A DNA stretch of 64,000 bases from positions 174,890,294-174,954,293 of the forward strand of contig OZ018318.1 in assembly GCA_963969495.1 (NCBI GenBank). Reading direction: 5' to 3'. The notes under the pieces were generated by a model that was not told where the DNA came from, made no database searches, and saw nothing but the letters and a program-made list of their open reading frames with translations. A program made the translations under genes and the position numbers. Positions within the stretch are counted from its first letter, which is position 1. Each line of letters begins with the position of its first letter. Positions 35,198 through 48,185 of the stretch are shown here, in pieces. Origin of the DNA: Ceratothoa steindachneri. Lineage: Eukaryota; Arthropoda; Malacostraca; Isopoda; Cymothoidae.

Positions 35198-36499
35198 AAC
35201 CGTTTATGAAGTCATATGAAAAGAGGATAAGCGGTATCAAACTATAATCATAAATTATCTAATATTAAAAGCAACATGAAGCAAGGAAAAAAATTGAGAA
35301 GAAAGTAACGTAAGAAACAAAAACTCAAGAAGTAAAGACGTTTAATAGAATATTTCCCCCTACTCATTTTTTGTAAGATAATTATCTGCACATTTTCAAA
35401 TACACAATAGCCTCATTATATTTACGGTTGATTTATGCTTTCATTCATTCCCTCTGGGAAACTCCCTTCATTCACTTCTTCGTTGCTATGAAGTAAAACA
35501 AACGAGTGCATCTCCTCCAGACGACACCGTATGAACAGAGAAAAGCATATGCCAACAAGAGAAAGTAGAGACTTTTGGCGGACTCTAGATCTTAAAATCC
35601 GTACTAATTTCCAAATTCGCGTTTCTTGTTGATCCTTATAGCAACTATATCACATATGTGGGTGCCAGAACGGTTGTCTATACCTCAACTACGCCCCTTC
35701 GACTTTCCAAAAGTACATTTGATGCCCCAGAAATAATCATCCATGACCTTCTATTGAATATACCATCCTTATTTAAAGATGCAGCCGAGACCTTTGTTCG
35801 CACTCGCGCTTCTTAATCACCTCATATTCGAATAAAGAGAAAATAAGTAATGAAAGTTTTATTGAAATAAGATTAAATTGGTTCTTTCAGTTCTTAAGAC
35901 AATTTGGTTACGCTTGTTTACGCAAGAAGGATTAGGAGCCAACGCAAGGGATGCAGACTTCCGTCCTTATCACGCTCGATTCTCTAACAAATATTTGATT
36001 TTGCGGCTTTAGAAGAAAAAGCGTGTAAATCATGTAAACAGCTGCAATAATTGATGTAAAAAAGAGAAAAAAGGAAGACAGTAATTTTCAGTTATGTCGC
36101 TTTATGTAAAGGATTGTTGGGTTTTATCATTAGCACTTTAGTAATGATGAACTAGAAAGTAGAGAATTGACAACTAAAAGAATCAAATTAGAAGTATTTG
36201 GAAGAATTGTATCTGAACTTTTATGTTGCATCCTTAATTTTTAGATTAGCAGAGATGCTAACCATACACACTTATACGAATAAAAATCGTAGCAATAATT
36301 TTCAAAATTTCAAAGTGAGCGTGGCGTCAGTCTCATTGAAAGAAAACGAGAAATTTCGGAATGGAAAAGAGCTTAATTCAATTTCAAAATTGTTATTTTG
36401 ATTGCTTCTATTTTCTTGTTTTAACTTTTTTTAATTCAATCATATTTTTAGAGAAAAGTGGTTTCCCCCCTATTCCCTAGAACCCAACCTCTACCCGTG
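35198..36499. other. AT-rich stretch, no gene recognised
   Basis: No supportable feature was found. A 67-codon frame at 36198 lacks any motif. Confidence 0.4.
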
Positions 36500-37475
36500 G
36501 TGCCTGAAAAAAAATCAACTGTACAGCCAAACAGCCACAAGGGAACAACGGGAATTTAGCGCGAGCTTGTGATCCGTAGGGGTTTTCTTTCTTACCCGTC
36601 TCATCGCCTGATCCGCGCCATAACTACGGCGTCGAGGGACCTTCGCGCGAGGCTGTGATGCCAAGGCAAGTTTAATGAGATCCGCGTTCCCCTTTTGGGG
36701 TCTCCAGTGACCATCTTCCGCCGAGGAAGTATAAATTCTTCGGAACAAGCTTTGATAAATTAGTACCATACAGCCCCGTCTTGGTTAGCAGCTACGTACA
36801 GTCTCGTACGTCATGCTTCGCCTTCCGACGTCTTTCAGCTACGAACGCGAAGCATCACCTCTACCCAGCCTTGCTCGTACCTAAGGTCAGAGTTCCCGGC
36901 CGACAGACAATAGACATGGACAGGCATCTATCACTCGGGAACTCGTTCTCGTCTGGATTCCTCCTTCGTTCATTTCTGAGGGAAGTTTAAGAAGAAGGAA
37001 CTTTGCAGGCGGAAATTTGCAGCGCCCTGTTTACTTATCATATCCAAAGACTCCGGTCAATTAGGCTTTACGTTACTCTCTTGGTCATTTGTACATTCCC
37101 AACCTTTCCGTGGAAGCAATCACCGCAATCCTCTCTCGGACTCTCGTCCCCTTCGAGGCATTTGTATCCCCCTCCTTCGTTTGTTACCCCGGGTCTCTTC
37201 TTATTTATTGTCATTTATTTCATTTTACTGATATTTTCTTTGTATAGAGTATATTCACTTTTTTCCATTAGTTTCTCATAAACTGAAAACCTCTAAGAAT
37301 TGATTATTTAGGCCAACCGCACTCGATTTTGTGTATTTAAACCTCAAATTGGGATCTGTATCCCAATTACTGACGTGCTCCCCTCGCATGTCAACGCAGA
37401 GTTAATCTTTGTCTAGCATCGACGTTTGACTCTACAACATTATATTCCAGTTTCAGGTGTTTAGATCACCCTACG
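36500..37475 (+). other. GC-rich island resembling a solo LTR or promoter region
   Basis: Base composition rises sharply above the surroundings between about 36510 and 37200, with many CpGs. TATAAATTC lies at about 36730, followed by a CT-rich downstream half and the ending CTCTACAACA (about 37440) or CCCTACGACA (about 37472). The latter matches the last bases of the retrotransposon LTRs in this window. I could not find a matching TG start or a target duplication. Short frames on both strands here are unlikely to be real. Confidence 0.35.
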
Positions 37476-38868
37476 ACAGATATAAATGTTAAAATTCTTA
37501 TAAGTCGACGCTAAATTTATAAGAATTATATTAGAATGGTTCCATTTGAATTCGATTATTTTCCTTGCGCTGAGTAGTATATAATCGAATACACCAGGCT
37601 CTTATGTCGTATTTTCTATTTAGATGCCAATAAATGTTCCTCTTTTGGGGTTGGGTATTTTTTACAATTACAGACAATACATCTTTATTTCTGAACATCT
37701 AAACAAGAACACTTTCAACATCGTTGAAAACCCATAATTTTCCATATGGTGAAAATCTGTAGAATATGAACAGAATTATGCTTCAGCTGATATTTAAGGT
37801 GAAAATTATGCAAATATTCCAACTCTTCTTTGGAGATCGGTTAGTTGTCGATATTCACTTCTAGCAAACCTCTGCCTAAAAGAATTCCATAAGATTCATC
37901 GATTATTTGAATTGTGCGTCAATACAAAGATGAATTAAAGTATCCTAAAACTAAAGCCCTTGTTACTTGTAAATCTAAAAACTCTCTTTCTATATAGAAT
38001 TTGAAATTATATTAGTGTTTCTGTACAATTTGTATGCGTGTTACCTAAATTGATCACGAAAGGGGTTAAAATAACATTTACATTATTTAGTTTGTATTGG
38101 CTGTAAAAATATATATTTGGGTTTCTTCTTATGAGTTACGCATAATGGCTCCACCGATAGATATCCGAGCTTATTAAAACAAACACAATATCATTCATTT
38201 AAATACTTTTGTTGAAAATTATTTAAGCACGTTTAAAATACATTCGTTGTGCTTGACAAGAATGAGGGAGAAACAGTAGAATAAGAAAGAGAAATTGCCC
38301 CACAAAGGCTACTTTACTGAGAGTGCTAAGTTAAGAATTTAGCGTTCTTTACATAAGAATAAATTTTATTTGTACTTTTATTCCCTTTGAATTGCATTTA
38401 AAGCCAATTCATGCAATTCTATGATTCTATTTAAAATGTAATGCCTTGTTGCCTTCATTTGATTCTAAATAAATGAAATTTATTTATTTCTCTTTTGTAA
38501 TTTTCCTTAATTCAGCATTTTAAGGAAGAAAATAAGAAATAGAATGAGATTAGGTTCATATATTAGGCAAACGTTTCGTTTTAGACCTCGGATTAATTGA
38601 TCAAGTTTATGATCGAAACAAAAGTTAGCATACAGTGGGTCACATCTCTATGTTAGAAGGATTTATATTTATATATAAGGGTCTTTCGAATTTTAGTTTC
38701 CCACTTTTGAAGTGCAATATTTTGGAAATGACAGTCCAGTAATTGAATACAAATAGCGTTTATATATACCAGAGCTGTGGGAAATTCTCTCTAGGTCAAT
38801 ATAGTGCGAAGAAAAATGACATAGATATAAAGATGCAGCTTTCCTTTTTAAAATAAGAATAAATAAGT
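37476..38868. other. AT-rich stretch, no gene recognised
   Basis: Nothing supportable between the GC-rich island and the truncated mariner. Confidence 0.4.
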
Positions 38869-39508
38869 TTGTTGATTTTGCTCAAGGCATGCAGAACCCA
38901 TGCACCGATTCTTTTACATTCGCATCGCATGAATGTGATTCGCCACAGTTTTCTGATAATACGCCAATTGTACAGTCAATTATCTAGTCGATTGACAAGG
39001 ATTTTCATGGAGCAGGTCGTTCAATCGATCTTCATCCAACTTAATGGGGCGCCAGAACGTTCTTCGTCATTAAGATTGAAATGACCGTTTTTGAAATGTG
39101 AAAACCACCATCGAGCTGTCCTTTCTGATAAAGAATTTTTTTCGTACACAGCACAAATATCGTGACGAGCTTTGGCTGTGTTTGCATTGTTGCCGTCTCG
39201 ATTCAAAATAAATAACAACAAGTGTCGAAAACTCGCCTTTCTTTCAACTTGACATTCCATTTTAAGGGAACAGAACAAAAGTTAAATCAACACAACTTTT
39301 AAATAAACCGCAATGACTTATTATTCAACTTCGAGACGTAGCCTAAGAAATGGCCTAATAGTCTACGCTGTTAAAAGACGTAGCCTAACCTTTGCAAATT
39401 TTGCCCTCATTATTTATTATTGTTTCATAATATGTGCACAAATCACGTCAACAAAACTTAAATCAACAAAAGATTTTAAAAATCGCAAGAACTTATTCCT
39501 CAACCTAA
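38869..39508 (-). mobile_element. Truncated mariner element
   Basis: This is the transposase-5' half of the same mariner family as 56257-57640. The intact terminal repeat CGCAAGAACTTATTCCTCAACCTAA ends at 39508, followed by TA. Homology ends near 38869, so the half encoding the catalytic domain and the other terminal repeat is missing. The remaining coding part runs 39260 to about 39021 (MECQVERKASFRHLLLF), the N-terminal helix-turn-helix region, and includes WWFSHFKNGHFNL and DEERSGAP, the typical linker. It is in frame to 39021 but cannot make an active transposase. Confidence 0.88.
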
Positions 39509-40129
39509 TATGTAACCTGATGACACTTTTCCGTATCATTTTTCAAAACTACAAATTTCGCATAAAAACAAACGAAATGTATTATTTTAAGTAGCCATTA
39601 ATATGTCAAATTATGAAAGTAGGAACTCAGTCCTAACACAGTTTTTACCATTCACTTTCCGTTAGAATCAGCGAAATTATATAATAAAGAACGTTGCAGA
39701 AAATGTTATTGATAATTTTTAAGAGTCAAGGCGAAATGAAAAAAAGTCGAGAATGTCAGGTCATATTCGCTAAACTTTTTTATGATATTATTCAAAAGCT
39801 TTACTGACGATCCAGGGCACGTATTTAAAGACACATGCAAAGGTGAAATTAAAGTTATTTCTCAGAAACTACCTCTGATTCCTAATTATAACGTATCTAG
39901 CAGTGCGTTGTCTAATGAATATTTTCCTAATGATGTCATATATACAAAGTAGGATTCTTTGCCTTATGGCTTACTTAGATATAATTTTATTTTGAAGTAG
40001 AATACCCTTCAATCGAAATAAAAAATAAAAATAAATAATACTTTATACATTAAATTTAATATCAATCTTAAGGAAAATGGCTATCCTTTCACTAAAGATT
40101 CCCAAATTTTTTTTGCCGTCCTGAAAATT

Positions 40130-40920
40130 CCTTGGCTCAATCAATGTCGCCTTAATTTGAAAGGTTCAGAGTAACAATATTTACTCTTTGTTTCAAAAAT
40201 TTATCCTACTCTTTGTTTCTTATTTTGATTCAATTCATTTTTCCAAAAACTTTATTTCGATTCTTTTTCTAAATCTTCGTTTCATATCTTGGTAGTAAAA
40301 CTTAATTAAGTAATCTTCGACTCAAATCGCAATTAGTAACATTCAACTTATGTCGATATTTTTAGGAAGATTTCTTTAGATGCCTATCAACCCTTTTTGC
40401 TTATTCCTATATGTGTGTTAGTTTTAATAGTATATTGTATAGGTACACCCGACACTAGTGTATAAGTTGTTCTTTGGTATAATCTTCGAAACTTTCTTTT
40501 AAATACTTTCATAATTTTAATTTCTAATCGTTCTGTTAATCATGATTGAAACTACTAGCAATCAGTGTTGGGAATCTTTGTTCTACATATTTTTGAAAAT
40601 CTTTGCATAGAATTCTATCTTTCTAAAGTTTGTTCAAATTATTTTTAAAATCTTCATTTCAATCTTTGTGAAACAAATTTCTATGTATCATTAATTCAAA
40701 TATGATTGGCATCTTTATTTCAATTACTTAGTGCAAAACTTTGTTCTAAAGCTTTTACCTAAGCCCTGCTCAAATTTCCTGTCTCAATTATTAATTTAGA
40801 AATATTTCGAACAATCTTTTCCCCATTTTTTTTTTTAATTACTGCTCGAAATCTTTTACCATATCTTTGTTCTAAATATTGGATCATTGCCATTTGTTCT
40901 ATTGGTCAAATCTGATCTAT
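40130..40920. repeat. Cryptically repetitive stretch built on an ATCTTTGTTTCAAAT-like word
   Basis: Variants such as CTTTGTTTCAAAAAT, CTTTGTTTCTTATTTT, AATCTTTGTTCTACAT, ATCTTCATTTCAATCTTTG, ATCTTTATTTCAATT and ATCTTTGTTCTAAAT recur every few tens of bases, too degenerate for a clear period. It may be an ancient minisatellite. Confidence 0.35.
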
Positions 40921-41127
40921 AATAACCAGAGCTTCCGTCGCGTGCATCTCTCCATTTGATTTACCGCTTGTGGAGGATATTAAGATCGGTAGAATTTTGT
41001 CTCCTCGCTCTTGCTCTCTTTTATTTTTCATAGAAATATTGTATCATCAATAATGAATTGTCCAAATAGAAACTCTTCCATGTCTTACATGGGAAGATCC
41101 AATGACTGCCAAATCCATCAGGTATAA

Positions 41128-41406
41128 TTAGGTCAAAGCCGGAAATGAACCTGTTGAGATAACACACAAGTATATATTAATTTTTGCAAACACAATTAGG
41201 ATATATTTTGCAATCAAGACTAAAATAGTTTCTTCAAACAACAGAAAATGAGAACAGGCAAACATGTGAACAAAATCAGGATTTGCACTATTGGAAGAAT
41301 TTATTGCTGGTTTTCTCTCTTCATCTCTTTCATTACAAAATACAACTGATATCTTTACACTCAGAAATATTATAAACCAGAGCATACTGCACCTAGAAAG
41401 AATCAT
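41128..41406 (-). CDS. Hypothetical frame with signal-peptide-like start
   Basis: The 92-codon frame begins MILSRCSMLWFIIFLSVKIS followed by a small residue and VFCNERDEERKP: a short basic n-region, a hydrophobic core of about 15 residues and a polar region, as in a secretory signal. The remainder is not recognised and becomes hydrophobic again. It could be a first exon of a secreted protein or a chance frame. Confidence 0.15.
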   Translation of the reverse strand: MILSRCSMLWFIIFLSVKISVVFCNERDEERKPAINSSNSANPDFVHMFACSHFLLFEETILVLIAKYILIVFAKINIYLCVISTGSFPALT

Positions 41407-44400
41407 TCACTTGTAACATCTGATAAGCATTTTTCCAAAATCATTGATTGCATGGAAATTAAGATTCCTGCATGAAAGAACTTGAGTAAAAAAATATAAT
41501 CAAAATATACTTGCAGAAATTAATATAGATAGAAGAAGAAAACTTTTATTCTTTGCAAATGACCTTAATAATATTAATAATAGAAATCGTAAAATTATAT
41601 ATACAAATATATAATCTTTTAGCCTCAATAGCTTGAAATGCGCGAATAAATCACGAATCAAATTGGTTTTCCCATTTATCCTCACATTCAATTGACTTAT
41701 AAAGGTGAGATGATAATCATCTAAACAAATATTATAATTTTCCGCAGTGTAGATGTATTGGAACAAGATTTGACCTATGGTAGATTAGTGCAAAATGAAA
41801 GAGAAGAAATAGAGTGCGAATAGTGATAAATTAGGGATTGAGATATTTTAATTACTATTGTTGAATAGGAGTGAGAAAGTAAATAATGTGAAACTATCCC
41901 TTCAAGACATCTTACTTATATGTTGTGTGCGAGTGCACTATAAGTATGATACGATCTTAAAGAGAAATAGATTGCCTGGGGACAAAGGTCTTCCAATCAC
42001 CTTTGAAATTCTCATTAAGACGGGATTCTTCGAAAAACACTGCTGGTTTCAATCTGCAGTCCAAGAACAAGAATAAAAACAGAAGGAAAAGAGTTCGGAT
42101 TTATATACGGACAGAGCTAGACATAAAGACATGAAGGCATCTGATAGAAAGAGTTTCCTAAGGCGAATGGAATTTGTTAGGAGGAGATCTCAACCGCCAT
42201 AGTCAGAGAAGCACGAGAGTGAGAGAGGGATAAGAAGGACCATTCCTAATATTGTGCTATGAAATGCATGGATCACTCCAAATATTTTTGGCAAGATTAG
42301 AGGTATATTTTCACCGCTTGGCCTAATTATTCTTCCGCTTTACAATATCGCATTTTTCTTTCTCTCAACATAATTCTTCAACCTTATAGCTCCCCCTTTC
42401 CTTTTCTAAGCATAACTCTTTTGCTGTATATCCAGCAAATTCACTCCTCCAGGCAAAGCTCTTCTGCGTAATATCGTGCATTCGTTTTCTATAGGAATAA
42501 ATCTTCCACTTTAAATCACGCACTATTTTCTGGTCGCTCCTTCGTGGCATATGTCTCCTCCTTTACCCAACACAAGCTATTTTTAAGGAAAATAATTGAA
42601 GCTTTGCTAACCTTTATTTTTATTTTGATACTCACTAGGTATTTGATCCTCCCGGAACGATTCCTAAAGCCTCTTTTGAGCTAAGACCCGCTAATGACAT
42701 TCATAAAAGAAATGTTTACAAATTGTGCATCACTCGAATAATAAACCACTTAAATATATAAAAATGGGCTTAATTGGTTCTAGCTCCGGTCGCCTCATAT
42801 TACTTCACGTGTTCCTCATTACCAGCCTCAAATTATTTACATTTCCCCTTCTGATTTAGTTTGATAGATGATTTTGATGTGTTTTGATGTGTTCGATGGA
42901 TGATAAACAAAGAGATCTTTAAGGTATTTGTTTTATGTTCGATAAAATATAATTTCTTATTTATTTGCTCTTGCTTTAGACTTGTGCCTCGAGCCTTATT
43001 CGAAGAAGAAAGGTTTGGGCTGAACAGATTAATAAAATCCTATATTTTTCCTATTTTACATCATATTTATTTTGCATAGTTTGCTCCACCTTTCCTCATT
43101 TTTACCATTGAATTTTAACGTGAACTTAAAGGTGGAAATATTTCTTATTCTATAGTTGAAATTGGATTGAATATTCGTGTCAAATAAACCTTTAGAATTT
43201 TTTATTATTCTTCTAGAACTGCTTAATAAAAATTTAGATTAGAATTGGTTTAAACCCAATTTCTAAAAGTCTATTCATCAAACTAATTTGAAGATTTTAT
43301 CATTAAAATATGCACTTTATGAAACAATTAAAATATTTGGTCCCTAAAAAATACATAGTTAATAAAATACTGTTAATAAAAATTGTGTATAAGTTACAAT
43401 TTTTATTGTTTCATATAATAAGGGCCATTAAATTTGCTCATAAATATTGTGCTGCGTTTTCAAGATAGCCATGGGTGGAGGTGAGCCCCTCCTAACTAAT
43501 GGTTGTCAGCTAGAAGTAGTCAATGCCCCAAAATTCCACTGCTGTCACATTCCACATATATGAACACCAACAACTTCTCCACTCTTTGCTTTATTAACAA
43601 AGCATACATTGAAGAGAACAAAACTAAAAGAATAAAATAGGGGAAATACACTCTGAAATATCCCTTGACTGCGCTCAAGACAAGGAGGCACGCAACTCTC
43701 CAGATTTAAGCATTCATAAAGAGTTAAAAGCTTACAAATACCTGTTAATTGTGAGCGCGAGGTCTTTTCCACATTAGTCTTCGATAGAGAAAATAAAAGA
43801 TTATGAAATTGTGCGGAGATTTGTCGCGGACGGATGTGGAATCATCCGAGCCTTAATGCTTATTAGTATGAAAAATGAAAAGGGAGGTTATGTCTATGAA
43901 AGCATGCGCAAGTGAAGTTCATGGGACTCCGACTGAATTTATATTATAATCTATGCCCATTTTCATCCACGGTAAAATGGCCCCATTATTTAGAAATATA
44001 ATCTAAAAACACTTTTAGGTTAATTCCCTCGTTGATTTGAGCTATTGTAAATAATCAAATGTAAATTAAGATATGCTTGTTCGTGGAGAGGAATCAATAA
44101 ATACAGTCACTCATTAGTTTTAATAATAATAATGATAATAATGAATTTCTCCTATAAAATGAGCACTTTGTTTGAGAGCAGATTGTAACTGTTATATGTA
44201 GCAATGCAATATGGGGTGACATGCAGTTTTAAGAATGACATTGATTATCTTTTTACAAATATTAGTATCAAACACCCTGTACAGAACTACCAAAACAGAA
44301 GTGACAAGGTGTAGCTCGTCAGAGCAATAATTAAAACACGAAAGTGTGGCAAGATGCCACTCTTGTTCGCAATAAAAAAATAACTTACTATTTTTTACTC

Positions 44401-44859
44401 AAATTGTAAATTCCTTTAATAACTTAATGATTTGGGCTAAAGAATATAAGAGAAGAATTGTATTAACTCAAGAGGGACAAATATTTTTATTACTTTAGAA
44501 AGGAAGACCACGGCGAAAATTAAGGGGCAGCTGATCGTAGGGAGGCTAAGAGGCAGGTAAGTGGGCAGTTAAACTCATGGTAGATTTTTAGAGTAGTTGA
44601 AAAAACTTTGGAACTTATTAAGTCACCTCAATGCAAAGGGTTTTTCCTTTCTAGATGTCGCTGTTAAGTAACTGTAAATAAGTAGTTAATTTTGAGATTG
44701 GGAGACAATCGCGCAGCAAATCCGGGAGATCAATTACTTGAGAGTGGTAAAACTATTGACAAGTCGTGCAGTGGGTGCCAGTGGTATTCTTTTAAAATTT
44801 TGATCACTTTGTCTTTATGACATTTTCTCTTGATCTCATCCTAGGAATCCACTTGTGGC

Positions 44860-45720
44860 CGCGATGGCATCTACTAGCAACTTCAGAACAGGCAGGAAGC
44901 CCTCGTCACTATTTCTCGTTTTAGACAAATAAAGGCCTATATAATCCATATATCTAGTGCCTTCCTATTACAGCTGGATTTGTTTATATCTCATTCCACT
45001 TCACCCCTCACATGGAGTCTAGGGATTTACATTCAGGAGGCCAAATATTAGGTGCTTTTTGCTCGAAGAAATTCTCCGATTTCCATTCTTGTCTCTTTCG
45101 GCCGACTAAAATGACGCAGTCTTAATGCAACAATTTAGATCTCCCTGCAGCTACACGATAGATCCCATGCTTTCGTAGCCTATTCAGATCACATGCAGCC
45201 ATAGGTGTCAGCCTAAGGTTCTCAGGGAAAAGGTGTGGTGGCATGACGTTATCTTCACGAATGACGATCCTAAAGACAATGATTTTCGCTGAAAATTTTA
45301 TCGGCATAATTCTGCCATCATCTTTAGGTGTAGCAACGAACCAGCTGTTGTTCGGGAAGTCGATCTTGTCTTAGCAGAAGTTCTATTCGGAGAAGAATCA
45401 GAGCATGTATGGCTACAAGGGGTAATCAACTATTTCAATTTCTTGATCAGCTCTTTAGTGTGCTCAGGTTATATTTCCTGCATCACCTTGAAAAGAAATT
45501 ATCCCGTCCACATCTTCTTTAGACCTTACTCGCTCGCAATGGCTTAGATCGACTTTCTGTAATCATTGTTGATTAACTTGATTTTAATCGACGAATTTTA
45601 GCGTTCCGATGGTGTCTTATCGTCGATCAGGTATTTTCCGATGTGTTGGCACCTGTTTTGACGAATCCCGAATTTTCTACTTCCATTCTCTTATTTTATA
45701 CGATCCTTCTGCTGGCGTTG
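44860..45720 (-). pseudogene. PDLNP-type transposase relic (Tc1/mariner superfamily), copy B
   Basis: On the minus strand, 45720 to about 45400 holds decayed DNA-binding and linker pieces. About 45400-45120 gives FFSE, a decayed metal-site block, then NSWFVATPKDDGRIMPIKFS and DNVMPPHLFPENLRLTP, matching the family's VMPPHFFP.GLRVN block, then RVAAGRSK. About 45110-44860 gives NIWPPE (at the NIWPPNSPDLNP position) and GEVE-DINKS with a C-terminal RFRSR-like end. Frames shift repeatedly and stops occur. It would have cut and pasted its own element. It is more complete than copy A at 29706. Confidence 0.75.
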
Positions 45721-46383
45721 AGACAGCGAAATAAATGGAATGTTTGTGGTAAGAAATCTTAATTCGAATAATTAATTCTCTTTTTTAAGGGGAGAATTGA
45801 GTTTAGACAACGCTGGCAGACAGTACCCTAGAAGGCTATACCTCGTAGAGCTGAGAGTGACCAAGAGCAAAGTACAGGGAGCATATGTTCTTATTTGAAA
45901 GTGTCTACTTAACTTTGCGTATGGTATAAAAGAAGTATGAGACTTTGCTATGTTTGTAATTACTCAGATGTGGAAAGTTATTATTAGGCCAACGATTTTT
46001 ATATTTGGACATGTTTATGTGGATTAGCACTAACTTTTTGGTGTAGAATAGGGTTTCTCTGGTGGGTTTTAAGATTACATATAGTTACTGTGCAATTAGA
46101 TATATATATTCATGATTAGGTTTTACTTGACTGGGATGAAATGCAAACCCATTCAAGAATCTTTTCTAATTACCATAATGGATAAGCAATGTTATTGGAT
46201 AGGCAATCTTATGTTGTCAAATTTAATTACATGATGTAAAAATGAACTACAACCTAAAAGACTCTTGTATCCAGTCAAGGGCAGGCAGATTAGCATAATA
46301 TATGATTAACTATCATCCATTGCATAGTTCGACGGAGGATGTCAACTTTGCTATTAGTGCTACGAGGCTTTATGTTTTTTATA
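45721..46383. other. AT-rich spacer left of the LTR retrotransposon
   Basis: No gene or repeat seen. Confidence 0.4.
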
Positions 46384-46815
46384 CCTATTGTGGAGAAATG
46401 GCTACATTAAGCATCCTGGGGCAGTATAGATACATTAAAGCCCCCCCCCTCATGAGGAGAAGCGTGGGAAAGGTAGCCGGCAAAACTGCTTACCATGTGT
46501 GATCTCCCCGCCGCTGGGGGCCGTTGGAGCTAACATCTGTTTTAAGGCGACCACCTAAGGTCCTTAAACGACGCTCTAACGATCGAATTACCTACGAGAC
46601 CCATAAACCCAAGGTTATGGAAAAAAACCGGTGCGAGTCAGAAGGCACGCCAAGTAGCGGTACGATTGCGAGCCTATAATTTGCGAGAAGACTTGGGCAC
46701 CCCAGTGCCACCTCAGGAATTCTCGCTGTCCCCAGATGCTAACTCACCATCCGCCCCCCTCACTTTGCCTCTGTGGCCTGGTCACTTCCCCCTTTAGATG
46801 GGGCGAGAATCCGCC

Positions 46816-46823
46816 TATAAATA
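46816..46823 (+). promoter_or_regulatory. TATA box of the 5' LTR
   Basis: CGCC-TATAAATA-AGCCC, conserved at the equivalent place in the 3' LTR (53204-53211) and the solo LTR (27432-27439). This is the likely promoter for the genomic RNA of the element. Confidence 0.65.
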
Positions 46824-46856
46824 AGCCCGGCAAAGAAAGAGAAAAAGATTATCAGA

Positions 46857-47040
46857 AGTCGATATGCTAGAGTAGGATTAGTTCGTGAAGATCGATCCAT
46901 CGGCCAGACAAGAAGATTATTAGAAGTCGATTCGCCAGAAGAAAGATAAGTTCGTAAAGATCGATCTTTCAGCCAACAAGAAGATTAGAAGTCGATACGC
47001 CAGAAGAAGGGTTAGTTCGTGAAGATCGATCCTTCAGCCA
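46857..47040 (+). repeat. Three-unit tandem array in the 5' LTR leader
   Basis: AGTTCGTGAAGATCGATCC-type units, starting near 46875, 46944 and 47009 (spacing 69 and 65), homologous to the 66-bp array of the solo LTR. The 3' LTR has the same three units at about 53230-53430. Confidence 0.85.
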
Positions 47041-47945
47041 TACGAGACTATTCCCGTGAGAAACGATAGGATCAGATTAAGAAAATTGATCCCCCACTTT
47101 CAGGGCCGTATTAACCTTAATATTCAAGCTTTATATCAGTACCATACCGAAGAAGCCTTTTCAGTCTGCAAAGAAGTCCGACTGAAGAAAAGCCTAAATA
47201 AAAGCAAAGCCGCTCACACTTGAGCGACTCTCACATCTCAAGCTCCGTAAGAGTGAGAGGAGAAGAACCAAGCCCCAACGAGCTCCCGTTCTTTAATTAC
47301 GTTGAAGAATCAGCCCCCGTCACAGGCGACAAGCAATCCCTTCCCGACGAAAATTCAACCAGCGGCCACAACACTTCAAAGCGAGAGATAAGTCCTCCAG
47401 CGACATCCGGCAATCCCTAATACCTACCTGTAGGTTAACAATAACTTTCATATCTCTATTGCGATAGTAGAAGTTTAGTACGTCCCACATTTTAAAGGAG
47501 AGTAGAAACCATTGTTCTTGAACCTAGGTCATATGTGTTTGTAGACGAGAGTACGTTAATTTAATGTTTAACGCTAATCAAATACAGTCGCGAAAGAAAA
47601 ATACTAATCGGCAATTGGTATGTTTACGGGAAGCCTATTTGTTTATTTTTTGTCATTGAAAGATCTTTGATGCCAAAGATAGAAATGTGGTAACTGTTGG
47701 TTTGTAATAGTTAAGTGTTTCATTTAAAATACATGTTTATTTTGGTAGATTCTGGTGTTTCCTCTTATCCTTATGTGTTTAAAAATAGCTCTTCCTTAAG
47801 AACAAAACTACTGAATTAGCACTCTTAGAACCAAGCCTACTTCATCATAGAAGTAACTCACTCCCATAAAGCATACCGCTATTAGAAGGGTGTCAAAGAG
47901 TATAGTGATCAAAACCAAGGGTCATTATACGACATCTTATAAAAG

Positions 47946-47963
47946 TGGTGTCAGGTCTATAGG
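47946..47963 (+). promoter_or_regulatory. Candidate primer binding site
   Basis: TGGTGTCAGGTCTATAGG starts 11 bases inside the 5' LTR. A TGG start complements a tRNA CCA 3' end, as expected for minus-strand priming. I did not identify the tRNA. Confidence 0.5.
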
Positions 47964-48185
47964 TTTTATATTAGAAAGATCCCACCAGTGTCTATTTAAG
48001 GAAGAGCTAACACATACAAGGAAGACCAAGAATAATAGAATATTTGACGAGTGGAAAATTGGTAAAGTTAGAGGTGGATACAATCTAAAGGTAATTGTTA
48101 GGCCAAGTGGTACGTTTCGGTGGTGGAGTAGGTCAGGCTTGATTAAAAACAAGGTAGATGACTGACATAAGCGCGATGGCATCGT

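Larger units (their letters stand above)
39511..44859. other. Long AT-rich stretch, no confident gene
   Basis: It includes a periodic-looking stretch at 40130-40920 and a signal-peptide-like frame at 41128-41406. Other short frames (41500, 41858, 42365, 43545) have no recognisable motif. Confidence 0.4.
46389..47934 (+). repeat. 5' LTR
   Basis: TGTGGAGAAATGGCTACATT ... CATTATACGACA. It is colinear with the 3' LTR. The U3 part carries a TATA box at 46816; a 65-69-bp array of three units follows at about 46857-47040; the remaining 0.9 kb is leader and U5. An open frame near 47220-47420 is shared with the other LTR. Confidence 0.95.

Noticed and set aside
39313..39594. 93-codon plus-strand frame
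   Set aside because: It spans the end of the truncated mariner and flanking DNA and has no motif.
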